A stretch of DNA of 64,000 nucleotides, from the NCBI GenBank assembly GCA_016125335.1, contig WGLY01000022.1, positions 1 to 64,000 of the forward strand, given 5' to 3'. The translations under genes and the position numbers were made by a program. The notes under the pieces are model-generated. The model ran no database searches. It saw only the letters and a program-made list of their open reading frames with translations, and was not told the DNA's origin. Positions 14,914-23,915 of this stretch are shown here, one piece after another (position 1 is the stretch's first letter; every line of letters starts with the position of its first letter). This stretch comes from Frankiales bacterium (GTDB taxonomy: Bacteria; Actinomycetota; Actinomycetes; S36-B12; CAIYMF01).

Positions 14914-15965
14914 GCCCTTCGGCGGAGGACCGCGCGGCCCGGACGACGACGTCCGGGCTCGGCCAGGTCCCGCCGGCGATCGACCCCGCTCCCCCCACGC
15001 CCGCGCTCGACGCCGCTCCGGCCGCGCCGGCCCTCGGCGCGCTCCCCCGCGAGGACGTCGAGGTGCTCCTGCCGCCGCCCACCCCCGTGACCGCCGGCTC
15101 GACCGCCGGTGTCGTGGTGCGCGCCCACCTGCGCCGGCAGACCGCGGCGCTGCTGGAGGCCGACTCCGGTGTGCCGGACGACCGAGACGACGCCGTGCAC
15201 GCCGCCCGGGTGGCGGCCCGGCGCCTGCGCTCCGGGCTGCGGATCTACGGCGACCTGCTCGACGACGACAGCTCCGCGCGGCTGCGCCCGGAGCTCTCCG
15301 CGTACGCCGGGGCCCTCGCGCCCGCGCGCGACCTCGAGGTGTTCATCGCCGCGCTCGAGGCCGACACCGAGGACGCCTCCGGCTACGGCGAGGTGCTCCT
15401 GCCGTGGCTGCGCTCGCGACGGGTCTCGGCGGTCGCCACGGCGGCCGAGACCCTCCGCTCGCCGCGGGCCGACGCGCTGCGCCTCGCGCTCGTGGAGCTC
15501 GCCCGCGCACCGCGCTTCACCGCCGCCGCGGGCCGGCGCGCCGCTCGAGTGCTCGCTCCCCGGCTGCGCCACGCCGACCACCGGGCCGAGCGGCTGCTCG
15601 ACCCCCTCCGCCCGGGCGACGACGCCGCCGCCTGGCACAGCGCCCGGATCGCGGCGAAGCGCGCCCGTTACGCGGCGGAGGTGTGCGCCCCCGCACTCGG
15701 CGCGGAGTGCCGCGAGCTGGCGGTGCTGTGGTCGACGCTCACCGAGCCGCTCGGCGCGGCCCAGGACGCGGCCATCCAGCGCGCCCTCGTGCTCGACCGG
15801 GTCGACGACACCACCAGCCCGCTCTCGGCCGGCGAGGCCTTCGCCTGCGGCGTCTTCGTGGCGCAGACCCGCAGCCGCGAGACGGAGGCGCACCGGACCG
15901 CCCGTCACCTCTGGCACGAGTCGCGGGCCCGCCACCGCGACCTGCGGCGGGCCGTGGGGGGCTGA
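14910..15965 (+). CDS. CHAD-domain protein (polyphosphate-associated)
   Basis: A 351-residue protein with a disordered Pro/Ala-rich N-terminus (residues 1-65) and a CHAD domain. CHAD domains are helical bundles that bind polyphosphate through conserved His, Arg and Lys. The two basic helices are visible: [20 protein letters not shown] and [18 protein letters not shown]. There is no fused CYTH domain. The GTG start overlaps the ppk stop, which makes a direct link to polyphosphate granules very likely. Function beyond polyphosphate binding is not known. Confidence 0.92.
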   Translation: MSPSAEDRAARTTTSGLGQVPPAIDPAPPTPALDAAPAAPALGALPREDVEVLLPPPTPVTAGSTAGVVVRAHLRRQTAALLEADSGVPDDRDDAVHAARVAARRLRSGLRIYGDLLDDDSSARLRPELSAYAGALAPARDLEVFIAALEADTEDASGYGEVLLPWLRSRRVSAVATAAETLRSPRADALRLALVELARAPRFTAAAGRRAARVLAPRLRHADHRAERLLDPLRPGDDAAAWHSARIAAKRARYAAEVCAPALGAECRELAVLWSTLTEPLGAAQDAAIQRALVLDRVDDTTSPLSAGEAFACGVFVAQTRSRETEAHRTARHLWHESRARHRDLRRAVGG

Positions 15966-15977
15966 GAGGATCGACCC

Positions 15978-16898
15978 ATGCCAGACCTGATCGAGGCCGC
16001 CGGGGTGGTCCTCGTCCGGCCCGGCCCGGACGGGCCGGAGGTGGCGGTGGTGCACCGCCCGCACCGGTCGGACTGGTCGCTGCCCAAGGGCAAGCTCGAC
16101 CCGGGCGAGCGCCACGAGGTCGCCGCCGTCCGCGAGGCCCTCGAGGAGACCGGCGCCCTGGTGGCGCTCGGGCCGGCCCTGGGCCACCGCCGCTACGAGG
16201 TGGCCGGCGTCCCCAAGCGGGTCCGGTACTGGCGGGCGACGGTGCTCTCGCAGAAGCCCCGCGACCCCGACGACGAGGTCGACGAGGTGCGGTGGCTGCG
16301 CCGCAAGGCGGCCCTGGCGCTGCTGACCTCCCCCGACGACCACGAGCTCGTCGAGGCCGCCCTCGCCCTGCCGGACACGGTGCCGACCGTCGTCCTGCGC
16401 CACGCCGAGGCCACCAAGCGCGCCGCCTGGCGCGAGTCCGGCTCCCCGGACGCGGACGACGACGCCCGGCGCCCGCTGGCGCCGGAGGGGGTCGAGCACT
16501 CCGCCGCGCTGGTGCACCTGCTGGCCGCCTACGACCTCGACGCGGTCGTGAGCTCGGACGCCGACCGCTGCCGGGCCACGGTCGAGCCGTACGCCGCCTC
16601 CCGCGGGGTCGACGTCCGGCTCGAGCACGGCCTGAGCGAGGAGGGGTGCGAGCACGACCCGGCCTCCACCGAGGAGACGGTGCACCGACTGCTGGCCGCC
16701 GACGGCGCCGCGGTGTGGTGCACCCACCGGCCGGTGCTCCCGATCGTGGTCCGCACGCTGGCCCGCGCGCTCGACGTCGACCGGCGCAAGGGGCACATGG
16801 CCGACGCCCTCGACCCCCGGCTCAAGCCGGGCGCGGCGCTGGTGCTGCACCGAACCCCCGACGGCGTGCTGGCCGGCGTCGACCGTCTCGACCCCTGA
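15978..16898 (+). CDS. mutT1: MutT1-like Nudix hydrolase with histidine phosphatase domain
   Basis: A 306-residue two-domain enzyme. Residues about 5-130 are a Nudix domain with the box GERHEVAAVREALEETGAL; the second half is a histidine-phosphatase domain beginning VVLRHAEATKR (the RH motif) with a later CTHRPVLP. M. tuberculosis MutT1 has this architecture and cleans 8-oxo-dGTP and diadenosine polyphosphates, and its gene is also next to ppk. The ATG at 15978 follows a GAGAGGA site 12 bases after the CHAD stop, so it is in the ppk-CHAD operon. It links oxidised-nucleotide sanitation with polyphosphate and nucleotide metabolism. Confidence 0.93.
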   Translation: MPDLIEAAGVVLVRPGPDGPEVAVVHRPHRSDWSLPKGKLDPGERHEVAAVREALEETGALVALGPALGHRRYEVAGVPKRVRYWRATVLSQKPRDPDDEVDEVRWLRRKAALALLTSPDDHELVEAALALPDTVPTVVLRHAEATKRAAWRESGSPDADDDARRPLAPEGVEHSAALVHLLAAYDLDAVVSSDADRCRATVEPYAASRGVDVRLEHGLSEEGCEHDPASTEETVHRLLAADGAAVWCTHRPVLPIVVRTLARALDVDRRKGHMADALDPRLKPGAALVLHRTPDGVLAGVDRLDP

Positions 16899-16963
16899 GC
16901 GCGGCGCCTGCGGCGTTCCGGAGCGTCACCGCGGGACGACCGCCTGCAGCCGTGTCGCCATCT

Positions 16964-16996
16964 GTACGCCTGTCGTTCACCTGTCGTTCACCGAGC
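16964..16996 (+). promoter_or_regulatory. PHO box (three 11-base PhoP repeats)
   Basis: Direct repeats GTACGCCTGTC (16964-16974), GTTCACCTGTC (16975-16985) and GTTCACCGAGC (16986-16996) match the actinobacterial PhoP site, whose units are 11 bases with the core GTTCACC. They lie 80 bases before pstS and just upstream of its -10 box, the position for activation at low phosphate. Confidence 0.9.
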
Positions 16997-17023
16997 GCCC
17001 CCGTCCAGGTCAACCCCGCTTCC

Positions 17024-17029
17024 TAGCGT
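17024..17029 (+). promoter_or_regulatory. -10 box TAGCGT of pstS
   Basis: TAGCGT stands 27 bases downstream of the last PHO-box repeat and predicts a leader of about 40 bases before the pstS GTG, which has a good GGAGG site. Confidence 0.55.
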
Positions 17030-17075
17030 CCGCGTCGTCAGCACGACAACGTCGAACACCTCATCGGAGGACAGG

Positions 17076-18170
17076 GTGACCTTCTCCCGCAAGGCGGGCT
17101 TCGCCGCCGCCGCCGTCGCCGGGCTCGTCCTGCTCAGCGCGTGCGGCTCGGACGCCGGCACGAGTTCGAGCAGCGCCGCCGGCGGTCAGATCGCCGGCGC
17201 GGACTGCGCCTCGGGCTCGATCAAGGCTTCCGGCTCGACCGCCCAGCTGAACGCCATGACCGAGTGGATCAACGGCTACCAGACCGCCTGCACCGGCGCG
17301 ACGGTCGACTACCAGGGCGTCGGATCTGGCGCCGGCATCACCGACTTCATCAACGGCCAGACCGCCTTCGCCGGCTCCGACTCGGCGATCCAGGGCGACG
17401 ACCAGACCAACGCCGACAAGCGCTGCTCCACCGGCTCGGCCATCAACATCCCCATGGTGGGTGGCGCCATCGTGGCCGCCTACAACGTCTCGGGCGTCAG
17501 CAAGCTCACGCTCACCCCCGAGATCATGGCCGGCATCTGGTCCAACAAGATCACGAAGTGGAACGACCCCAAGCTGGTCGCGGCCAACCCCGGCGTCACC
17601 CTCCCCGACGCCACGATCGCGCAGTTCCACCGCAGCGACTCGTCCGGCACGACCGACAACTGGACCAAGTTCCTCGACGCCACCGCCCCCAGCGTGTGGA
17701 CCTACGGCCACGCCAAGGACTGGTCCGCCCCCGGCGGCCAGGGCTCGAAGGGCAACGACGGCGTGGGCGCCTCGCTCGCGTCGACCCCCAACTCGATCGG
17801 CTACGTCGAGCTCTCCTTCGCCCAGGAGAAGAAGCTCAACACCGCCGCGATCGACAACGGGGCCGGCCCGGTCGACGGCACCTCGGAGAACGCCGCCAAG
17901 ACCCTCGCCGCGGCGCAGGTGACCGGCAGCGGGAACAACATCGTGCTCAACATCGACTACAAGTCGACCGCCGGGTACCCCGCCGTGCTGGTGACCTACG
18001 AGATCACCTGCGAGAAGGGGCTCAGCTCCGACGCCCTGCCGCTCACCAAGGCCTTCCTCACCTACACGGCGAGCGACGAGGCGCAGGCGAAGCTGACCGA
18101 CGCCGGCTACGTGCCGATCACGGGCGACCTGCTGACGAAGGTGCGGACCGCCATCTCCGCGATCTCCTGA
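17076..18170 (+). CDS. pstS: Phosphate ABC transporter, substrate-binding lipoprotein
   Basis: A 364-residue exported lipoprotein that captures inorganic phosphate and hands it to PstCA. The signal peptide ends in the lipobox LLSAC with Cys23 as the lipidated residue, followed by a Ser/Gly linker. Phosphate-binding loops are visible: KASGSTAQLNAMTEWI, then GVGSGAGITDFINGQTAFAG, and HRSDSSGTTDNWTKFL. The GTG at 17076 follows GGAGG. It is the first gene of pstSCAB under a PHO box. A strong hairpin after the stop probably keeps pstS more abundant than the transporter genes. Confidence 0.97.
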   Translation: MTFSRKAGFAAAAVAGLVLLSACGSDAGTSSSSAAGGQIAGADCASGSIKASGSTAQLNAMTEWINGYQTACTGATVDYQGVGSGAGITDFINGQTAFAGSDSAIQGDDQTNADKRCSTGSAINIPMVGGAIVAAYNVSGVSKLTLTPEIMAGIWSNKITKWNDPKLVAANPGVTLPDATIAQFHRSDSSGTTDNWTKFLDATAPSVWTYGHAKDWSAPGGQGSKGNDGVGASLASTPNSIGYVELSFAQEKKLNTAAIDNGAGPVDGTSENAAKTLAAAQVTGSGNNIVLNIDYKSTAGYPAVLVTYEITCEKGLSSDALPLTKAFLTYTASDEAQAKLTDAGYVPITGDLLTKVRTAISAIS

Positions 18171-18181
18171 CGCACGCTACT

Positions 18182-18220
18182 GTCGTCGGGGGCGGGCGCC
18201 CGTCGCCCGCCCCCGACGAC
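18182..18220 (+). terminator. Intra-operon hairpin between pstS and pstC
   Basis: GTCGTCGGGGGCGGGCG (18182-18198) pairs perfectly over 17 bases with 18204-18220 across a five-base loop. It starts 11 bases after the pstS stop. Inside a pst operon such a stem is expected to end part of the transcripts or protect the pstS mRNA from 3' decay. Confidence 0.8.
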
Positions 18221-18266
18221 TCGTGACAGGTACTCGGCCACTCCACGACTCCACGGCGGTCCCCGG

Positions 18267-19259
18267 ATGAGCACCCCACCCGAGACGACCAGCAGCCCGC
18301 CGACCCCGCGCTCCGACACGGGGATCCGCGGCGCCTCGGTCCGGATCGGCGACCGCGTCTTCTCCGTCTCGTCCCGCCTGGCCGGCATCCTCATCCTGGT
18401 CACGATGGGCGCCATCGCGGCGTTCCTCGTCTGGAAGTCGATCCCGAGCTTCCAGGCCAACACGGCCAACTTCTTCACCACGCTGGTCTGGTTCCCCGAC
18501 CGCGACCCGGCGGTCTTCGGCATCGCCGCCCTCACGTTCGGCACCCTGATGACCTCGGCCATCGCCCTGCTCCTGGCGGTGCCCGTCGGCATCGGGATCG
18601 CGCTGTTCATCGCGCACTACGCGGAGCGCCGCCTCGCCGCCACGCTCGGCTTCGTCACCGACCTGCTGGCCGCGGTCCCCTCGATCATCTTCGGCATGTG
18701 GGGCCTGCTCTTCCTCACGCCGCACATGGAGGGGCTCACCCAGTGGATGAACGACTACCTCGGCTTCATCCCGCTGTTCCGCAACGACCTCGGGCTCTAC
18801 ACCAAGTCGATCTTCATCGCCGGCGTGGTGCTGGCGATCATGATCCTGCCGACGGTCTCGGCCATCAGCCGTGAGGTCTTCGTCCAGGTTCCCCGCGCGC
18901 ACATCGAGGCCGCCCTGGCCCTCGGCGCCACGCGCTGGGAGATGGTGCGGATGTCGATCTTCCCGTTCGCCCGGCCGGGCATGATCTCCGCCTCGATGCT
19001 CGGGCTGGGCCGCGCGCTCGGCGAGACGATCGCCGTCGCCCTGATCCTCTCGGCGTCCTACGACATCAACTGGCAGATCACCGAGCCCAGCGGCAACACC
19101 TTCGCGGCCAACATCGCCCTGCGGTGGAACGAGGCCGGGCCGATCGGCCTGTCCGCGCTCGTCGCCAGCGGCCTCGTGCTGTTCGTGATCACGCTGGCGG
19201 TCAACATGTCGGCGCGGCTGATCATCGCCCGCCGCGCCGAGTTCTCGGGGGCCAACTGA
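18267..19259 (+). CDS. pstC: Phosphate ABC transporter permease PstC
   Basis: A 330-residue inner-membrane permease that forms the phosphate channel with PstA. An N-terminal polar stretch (residues 1-35) precedes about six membrane helices, including LAGILILVTMGAIAAFLVW and ALLLAVPVGIGIALFIAHYA. The cytoplasmic EAA loop that docks on PstB is in EAALALGATRWEMVRMSIFP, followed by GLGRALGETIAVALIL, typical of PstC. The stop overlaps the ATG of pstA (TGATG). It lies 96 bases after pstS, beyond the hairpin. Confidence 0.95.
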   Translation: MSTPPETTSSPPTPRSDTGIRGASVRIGDRVFSVSSRLAGILILVTMGAIAAFLVWKSIPSFQANTANFFTTLVWFPDRDPAVFGIAALTFGTLMTSAIALLLAVPVGIGIALFIAHYAERRLAATLGFVTDLLAAVPSIIFGMWGLLFLTPHMEGLTQWMNDYLGFIPLFRNDLGLYTKSIFIAGVVLAIMILPTVSAISREVFVQVPRAHIEAALALGATRWEMVRMSIFPFARPGMISASMLGLGRALGETIAVALILSASYDINWQITEPSGNTFAANIALRWNEAGPIGLSALVASGLVLFVITLAVNMSARLIIARRAEFSGAN

Positions 19260-20341
19260 TGTCCCGGACCAGCGACGACGAGCGCGCCGTGTCCGACGCC
19301 CTCCTGCACCGCGCGCTCGCCGGCGGCAAGCTGCCGCGCTGGGCGGTGCCGGCGCTCGCCGCAGGCTCGCTGCTGCTCGCGCTGCTGCTCAACGTGACGA
19401 CCTCGGTCGACGGCGTGGCCGGCACCCTCGTGGTGGCGGTGGTCATCTTCCTCGCGGCCCAGACCGGCTGGAGCTTCGCCGTCGAGGGACGGCGCCACGC
19501 GGTGGACCGGCTGGCCACCACCGGCGTCTACGCGACGTTCCTCATCGCCCTGGCGCCCCTCGTGTTCGTCCTCGGCACGGTGATCGTCAAGGGACTCCAG
19601 GTCTTCTCCTACGAGTTCCTCATGACGTCGATGCGCAACGTGTCGGCCCTGCACCCCGGTGGTGGCGTCTACCACGCGATCATCGGGACGCTCGAGCAGA
19701 TCCTGATCGCCTCGCTCATCGGCATCCCGCTCGGCGTCATGACTGCCATCTACCTCGTGGAGTACGCCCCGAACGCCCGCAACACGCGGCTGGCGCGCTG
19801 GATCAGCTTCTTCGTCGACGTGATGACCGGCGTCCCCTCGGTGGTCGTCGGCCTGTTCATCTACACCGCGTTCGTGCTCACCCTGGGCCTGCCGCGCGGC
19901 GGCTTCGCCGCGGCTCTGGCGCTGACGATCCTCATGCTGCCGGTGGTCGTGCGGTCCACCGAGGAGATGCTGCGCATCGTGCCGCGCGACCTCCGGGAGG
20001 CGTCGTACGCCCTGGGCATCCCCAAGTGGCGCACGATCCTCAAGGTGGTGCTCCCCACCGCGCTCGGCGGCATCATCACCGGGGCCATGCTCGCGGTGGC
20101 CCGCATCGCCGGCGAGACCGCGCCGCTGCTGCTCACGACCTTCCTGTCGCAGTCGATCAACACCAACCCGTTCACCGGTCCGCAGGCCTCGCTGCCCACG
20201 TTCATCTGGGACCAGTTCACCCGCGGCACCGACGCCTCGATCGCGCGGGCGTGGGGCGGCGCGCTCGTGCTGGTCCTGCTCATCGTCATCCTGTACGCAG
20301 CAGCGAAGATCATCGCCCGGTTCACCGGGGTCAAGCGCTGA
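19259..20341 (+). CDS. pstA: Phosphate ABC transporter permease PstA
   Basis: A 360-residue permease partner of PstC. It has an extra N-terminal pair of helices (residues about 30-75, [17 protein letters not shown] and [14 protein letters not shown]) before the usual six-helix core. The EAA-type loop is [20 protein letters not shown] and the PstA signature [16 protein letters not shown] follows. The ATG at 19259 shares its A with the pstC stop. It ends 43 bases before pstB. Confidence 0.95.
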   Translation: MSRTSDDERAVSDALLHRALAGGKLPRWAVPALAAGSLLLALLLNVTTSVDGVAGTLVVAVVIFLAAQTGWSFAVEGRRHAVDRLATTGVYATFLIALAPLVFVLGTVIVKGLQVFSYEFLMTSMRNVSALHPGGGVYHAIIGTLEQILIASLIGIPLGVMTAIYLVEYAPNARNTRLARWISFFVDVMTGVPSVVVGLFIYTAFVLTLGLPRGGFAAALALTILMLPVVVRSTEEMLRIVPRDLREASYALGIPKWRTILKVVLPTALGGIITGAMLAVARIAGETAPLLLTTFLSQSINTNPFTGPQASLPTFIWDQFTRGTDASIARAWGGALVLVLLIVILYAAAKIIARFTGVKR

Positions 20342-20384
20342 CCGCGCGGCGCCCCACCAGCACCCGACACTGAAGGAACAGTCC

Positions 20385-21164
20385 ATGGCCAAGCGGATCG
20401 ACGCCACCGACGTCGACATCTACTACGGCTCCTTCAAGGCGGTCGAGGGCGTCACCTTCTCCGTGGAGCCCCGCTCGGTGACCGCGTTCATCGGCCCGTC
20501 GGGCTGCGGCAAGTCCACCGTGCTGCGCACCCTGAACCGGATGCACGAGGTGATCCCCGGCGCGCACGTCGAGGGCAAGATCACCCTGGACGGCGAGGAC
20601 ATCTACGGCTCGGACGTCGACCCGGTCAACGTGCGGCGCACGATAGGCATGGTGTTCCAGCGCCCCAACCCGTTCCCGACGATGTCGATCTTCGACAACG
20701 TCGTGGCCGGGCTCAAGCTCGAGGGCAAGCGCCGCAGCAAGTCCGAGCTCGCGGACATCGTCGAGAGCTCCCTGCGCGGCGCGAACCTCTGGGAGGAGGT
20801 CAAGGACCGCCTCGACCGCCCCGGCTCCGGCCTCTCCGGCGGCCAGCAGCAGCGGCTGTGCATCGCCCGCGCGATCGCGGTCGAGCCGCAGGTGCTCCTC
20901 ATGGACGAGCCGTGCTCGGCGCTCGACCCCATCTCGACCCTGGCGATCGAGGACCTCATCGAGCAGCTCAAGGAGCGCTTCACCATCGTCATCGTCACGC
21001 ACAACATGCAGCAGGCGGCGCGGGTGTCCGAGACGACGGCGTTCTTCAACCTCGCGGGCGTCGGGCAGCCCGGCCGGCTCATCGAGATCGCGCCGACCGA
21101 GGTGATCTTCTCCAACCCCACGCAGCAGGCCACGGAGGACTACATCTCCGGCCGCTTCGGCTGA
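20385..21164 (+). CDS. pstB: Phosphate ABC transporter ATP-binding protein
   Basis: A 259-residue ATPase that drives phosphate import. Walker A is GPSGCGKST, the Q-loop is [10 protein letters not shown] (the PstB form), the ABC signature is [15 protein letters not shown], Walker B is [12 protein letters not shown], and the switch His is in [11 protein letters not shown]. The ATG follows AAGGAACAG. It closes the pstSCAB operon; no phoU is present in the window, so PhoR signalling through PhoU would need a gene elsewhere. It converges with the HMG-CoA lyase gene 14 bases on. Confidence 0.97.
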   Translation: MAKRIDATDVDIYYGSFKAVEGVTFSVEPRSVTAFIGPSGCGKSTVLRTLNRMHEVIPGAHVEGKITLDGEDIYGSDVDPVNVRRTIGMVFQRPNPFPTMSIFDNVVAGLKLEGKRRSKSELADIVESSLRGANLWEEVKDRLDRPGSGLSGGQQQRLCIARAIAVEPQVLLMDEPCSALDPISTLAIEDLIEQLKERFTIVIVTHNMQQAARVSETTAFFNLAGVGQPGRLIEIAPTEVIFSNPTQQATEDYISGRFG

Positions 21165-21178
21165 TCCGCCGGCGACGC

Positions 21179-22099
21179 TCACTCCCCCGTGGGGAAGCCG
21201 CCCGCCTTGGCCACCAGCGACGGGGTCGGTCGGCCCAGCTCCTCGCCCAGCCACTCCCCCGCCGCGATGAGGGCGTCGAGGTCCAGACCCGTGCGCACGC
21301 CGGAGCGCTCGAGCAGGTACACCAGGTCCTCCGTGGCGATGTTGCCGGTGGCGCGCGGCGCGAACGGGCAGCCGCCGATCCCCCCGAGGCTCGCGTCGAG
21401 CACCGCGACTCCCTCCTCGAAGGCCGCGAGGGCGTTGGCGTAGCCGGTGTTGCGGGTGTTGTGGAAGTGCGCGCGCAGCCGCACGTCCCCGGTGGCCGCA
21501 CGCACCCTGCGCACGCGCTCGACGACGTCGCGGGGGACCGCCACGCCGATGGTGTCGGCGAGGGCGAGCTCCTCGACGCCGGACGCCGCGAGCCGCTCGC
21601 ACAGCGCGACGAGGTGGTCCACCGGCACCTCGCCGGAGAACGGGCACCCGAAGGACGTGGACACCGTCACGGTGGGCACCAGGCCCGCAGCCCGGGCCAG
21701 GGGTGCCACCTGCTCCACCGTCGCGACCGCGGCGTCGGTGGTCATGCCCTGGTTGCGCTCGGTGAAGGCGTCGCTCGCGGCCACGACGAGGTTGACCTCG
21801 TCGAGGCGGGTGGCGGCGGCCCGCTCGAAGCCGCGCACGTTGAGCACCAGCCCGATGTAGGCCGCCGCGTCGCGGTCGGCGTCGTCCGCGAGGGCCGCCA
21901 CGACGGCCTCGGCGTCGGCCATCCGCGGCACCCGGGTGGGGCTGACGAAGCTGGCGACCTCCTGGCGGCGAAGCCCGGCGGCGGTGGTGCGCCGCACCAG
22001 CTCGACCTTCTGTGCGGTCGACAGCTCGGCCGGGTCGTTCTGGAGGCCGTCGCGGGCCGACACCTCCACCACCTGCACGTCCGCCGTCCGAGGGTCCAC
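21179..22099 (-). CDS. mvaB: Hydroxymethylglutaryl-CoA lyase
   Basis: It splits HMG-CoA into acetyl-CoA and acetoacetate, the last step of leucine degradation. The 306-residue TIM barrel starts VEVSARDGLQNDP and has the HMG-CoA-lyase signature around the catalytic Cys, GGIGGCPFAPRATGNIATED. The metal site includes HFHNTRNTGY. The GTG at 22099 stands six bases behind a TAGCGT box, a leaderless start. No other leucine-pathway gene is adjacent, so it appears to be a single-gene unit. Confidence 0.93.
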   Translation of the reverse strand: MDPRTADVQVVEVSARDGLQNDPAELSTAQKVELVRRTTAAGLRRQEVASFVSPTRVPRMADAEAVVAALADDADRDAAAYIGLVLNVRGFERAAATRLDEVNLVVAASDAFTERNQGMTTDAAVATVEQVAPLARAAGLVPTVTVSTSFGCPFSGEVPVDHLVALCERLAASGVEELALADTIGVAVPRDVVERVRRVRAATGDVRLRAHFHNTRNTGYANALAAFEEGVAVLDASLGGIGGCPFAPRATGNIATEDLVYLLERSGVRTGLDLDALIAAGEWLGEELGRPTPSLVAKAGGFPTGE

Positions 22100-22105
22100 G
22101 GCCCC

Positions 22106-22111
22106 ACGCTA
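22106..22111 (-). promoter_or_regulatory. -10 box TAGCGT for leaderless HMG-CoA lyase gene
   Basis: On the minus strand TAGCGT is followed by six bases and the GTG at 22099, with no ribosome-binding site. Confidence 0.55.
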
Positions 22112-22225
22112 GCCCGACGCCACTGGTGGAACGGTCGTCTCCCCGGCCCGGACGCGACCGGTTCACCCGTGACGTGCGGTCCGCGGGGGCGCTATAGCCT
22201 GGCCGCCGACCCCGGAGGAGCCCCT

Positions 22226-22507
22226 GTGATCACGCACGTCGTCTCGTTCACCTTCGCCGACAAGGCCGACGCCGGCGAGTGCGTCGCCCGGCTGCGGGCC
22301 CTCGAGCCGCAGATCGAGGCGATCCGCACGTGGTTCGTCGGCACCGACTCCCTGGGCGACCCGGGGGCGGCCGACGTCGTCCTGGTGAGCACCCACGACG
22401 ACGTCGACGGCCTGCGCGCCTACCAGCAGCACCCGGCCCACGTGGAGTTCGGGCAGTGGCTCGCCCCGCGCCTGTCCGGCAAGGCCGTGGTCGACGTCGA
22501 GTCCTGA
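22226..22507 (+). CDS. Dabb-family stress-responsive alpha/beta barrel protein
   Basis: A 93-residue ferredoxin-like dimeric barrel. It begins MITHVVSFTFADKADA, the classical Dabb start with the metal or ligand His, and continues with WFVGTDSLGD and YQQHPAHVEFGQWL. Family members range from stress proteins to small cyclases, so the reaction is unknown. The GTG is preceded by GGAGGAG at five bases, and a TATAGC box lies about 27 bases upstream. It stands alone. Confidence 0.85.
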   Translation: MITHVVSFTFADKADAGECVARLRALEPQIEAIRTWFVGTDSLGDPGAADVVLVSTHDDVDGLRAYQQHPAHVEFGQWLAPRLSGKAVVDVES

Positions 22508-22683
22508 CCGCCGGCCGCCGGGACCGGGGCGGCTGCGGGCCGGGCCGGTCGACGTCCGGCCAGGTACCGGATGCGTCACGGACCGTGCCGGCGGGCCGAA
22601 CGGGGGACGACCCGGGCCCGTCCGCGTGTGACACTTCCCGGGAACCGGCGCGAGGGTCGCGCCGCGATGCACGGGGGTCGGTC

Positions 22684-23493
22684 ATGTCACGCGCACGCTC
22701 CGCCACGACCGGGGCGCTCGCCCTCCTGTCCGCGCTGGTGCTGGCCGCCTGCGGCACGCAGCAGGCGGCCCAGGCCGACCAGGGCAGCACCCCAGCCGCG
22801 GCGGACCCCGGGGCCGTCGTGCTCACCGCGGCCACGACCACGGCCAAGTCCGGCACGGCGGCCGTCGACATGAAGGCTGTGATGTCGCTCGGCGGGGTCG
22901 ACCAGACCATGACCGCGACCGGCAAGACCGCCCTCGACGGCTCGAAGGCCGACCTCACGATGACCCTGCCCGGTGTCGGCGGGGCCGGGGTGTCGATGCA
23001 CGAGCTCGTCGTGGGCTCGCACGTGTACGTGCAGATCACCGGGATGCCCGGCCTGCCCAAGGGCTGGCTCACCATGCCCGACAGCGCGCTCCAGTCGCTC
23101 GGCCTGTCCGGCCCCGCGTCCGGCACGTCCGCGACCGACGTGCTGTCCGTGCTGCGCTCGCTCGGCACCGTCACCGAGGTGGGTCCGGAGCAGGTCAACG
23201 GCGTGGCCACCACCCACTTCCACGGCGAGGTCTCGCCGTCGGCCATCCTGGGCAAGGTCGGTGCCTCCGCCCCCGCGGCCCTCAAGGACGCGCTCGGCTC
23301 CGACCCGGTGCCGATCGAGGTGTACGTCGACGGCGCCCAGCACGTGGTGCGCGTCTCCGAGAAGCTCACCGTCACCGTCTCGGGCAAGAAGGTGGCCGAG
23401 AGCGTGCAGGTGGACTTCTCCGACTTCGGCGTCCCGTTCACGGTCTCCGCCCCCGCCCACGCCCGCTCGTTCGCCTCCGCGCTCGGTGGCTGA
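22684..23493 (+). CDS. LppX/LprG-like lipoprotein
   Basis: A 269-residue secreted lipoprotein. The signal peptide ends LVLAAC with Cys23, followed by a Gln/Ala linker. The mature part repeats short beta strands (TMTATGKTALDGSKADLTM, HVYVQITGMPGLPKGWLTM) and has VYVDGAQHVVRVSEKLTV, like the half-barrel of the LppX/LprAFG family that carries lipids or glycolipids in the envelope. Family assignment rests on the pattern, not on a unique motif. It is a single gene; the 176 bases before it show no clear promoter. Confidence 0.75.
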   Translation: MSRARSATTGALALLSALVLAACGTQQAAQADQGSTPAAADPGAVVLTAATTTAKSGTAAVDMKAVMSLGGVDQTMTATGKTALDGSKADLTMTLPGVGGAGVSMHELVVGSHVYVQITGMPGLPKGWLTMPDSALQSLGLSGPASGTSATDVLSVLRSLGTVTEVGPEQVNGVATTHFHGEVSPSAILGKVGASAPAALKDALGSDPVPIEVYVDGAQHVVRVSEKLTVTVSGKKVAESVQVDFSDFGVPFTVSAPAHARSFASALGG

Positions 23494-23639
23494 GCCGGCC
23501 AGTCGTCGGGCGACCGCCGAGAGCCCGTTCCGGGGTGGCCGGGACCTGCGACCTAGGACCTCGGCGCGCCCCGTGTCCGTCCGGTCCGGATCTGCCACCA
23601 ATCGTGGGGTCCGCCCTGCATGACCGTTCAGGGTGCCCC

Positions 23640-23645
23640 TACTCT
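23640..23645 (+). promoter_or_regulatory. -10 box TACTCT for leaderless small gene
   Basis: TACTCT lies six bases before the GTG at 23652, with no Shine-Dalgarno between. Confidence 0.55.
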
Positions 23646-23651
23646 GCCGAC

Positions 23652-23915
23652 GTGACCCCGACACGGCCCGAGGACCGCAGCCAGGTGGAGGCGCGCCCGG
23701 CGACGGCCGCGCCCGCCCCGGTGAGCCCGGGCCCGGTCGCGCACGAGGTCACCGTCACCGACGGCCGCTTCACCCGGGCCTCGTGCACCTGCGGCTGGGT
23801 GGGCACCGCGCGCCGCCACCGCTCGACCGCCCGCGCCGAGGCGCGCGACCACGCCCTGCTCTACGCCGACGGCGGCTCGGTGGTCGACCTGCGCGACGAG
23901 CCGCGTCGCGCCTGA
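23652..23915 (+). CDS. Hypothetical 87-residue protein with a CTCGW motif
   Basis: A small soluble protein with a disordered Pro/Ala N-terminus (residues 1-28) and a compact C-terminal part. That part contains VTVTDGRFTRASCTCGW, then [14 protein letters not shown], with two Cys spaced as CTC. Similar short actinobacterial proteins occur, but I know no function. Its start follows a leaderless -10 box. Its last 55 bases overlap the 3' end of the convergent SDR gene on the other strand. Confidence 0.65.
   Translation: MTPTRPEDRSQVEARPATAAPAPVSPGPVAHEVTVTDGRFTRASCTCGWVGTARRHRSTARAEARDHALLYADGGSVVDLRDEPRRA

Noticed and set aside
12007-15965. Very long plus-strand frames extending mshD, ppk and CHAD regions upstream
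   Set aside because: The upstream parts are Arg/Pro-rich shadow translations in other frames; the true starts are marked by family N-termini, GTGA overlaps or a leaderless -10 box.
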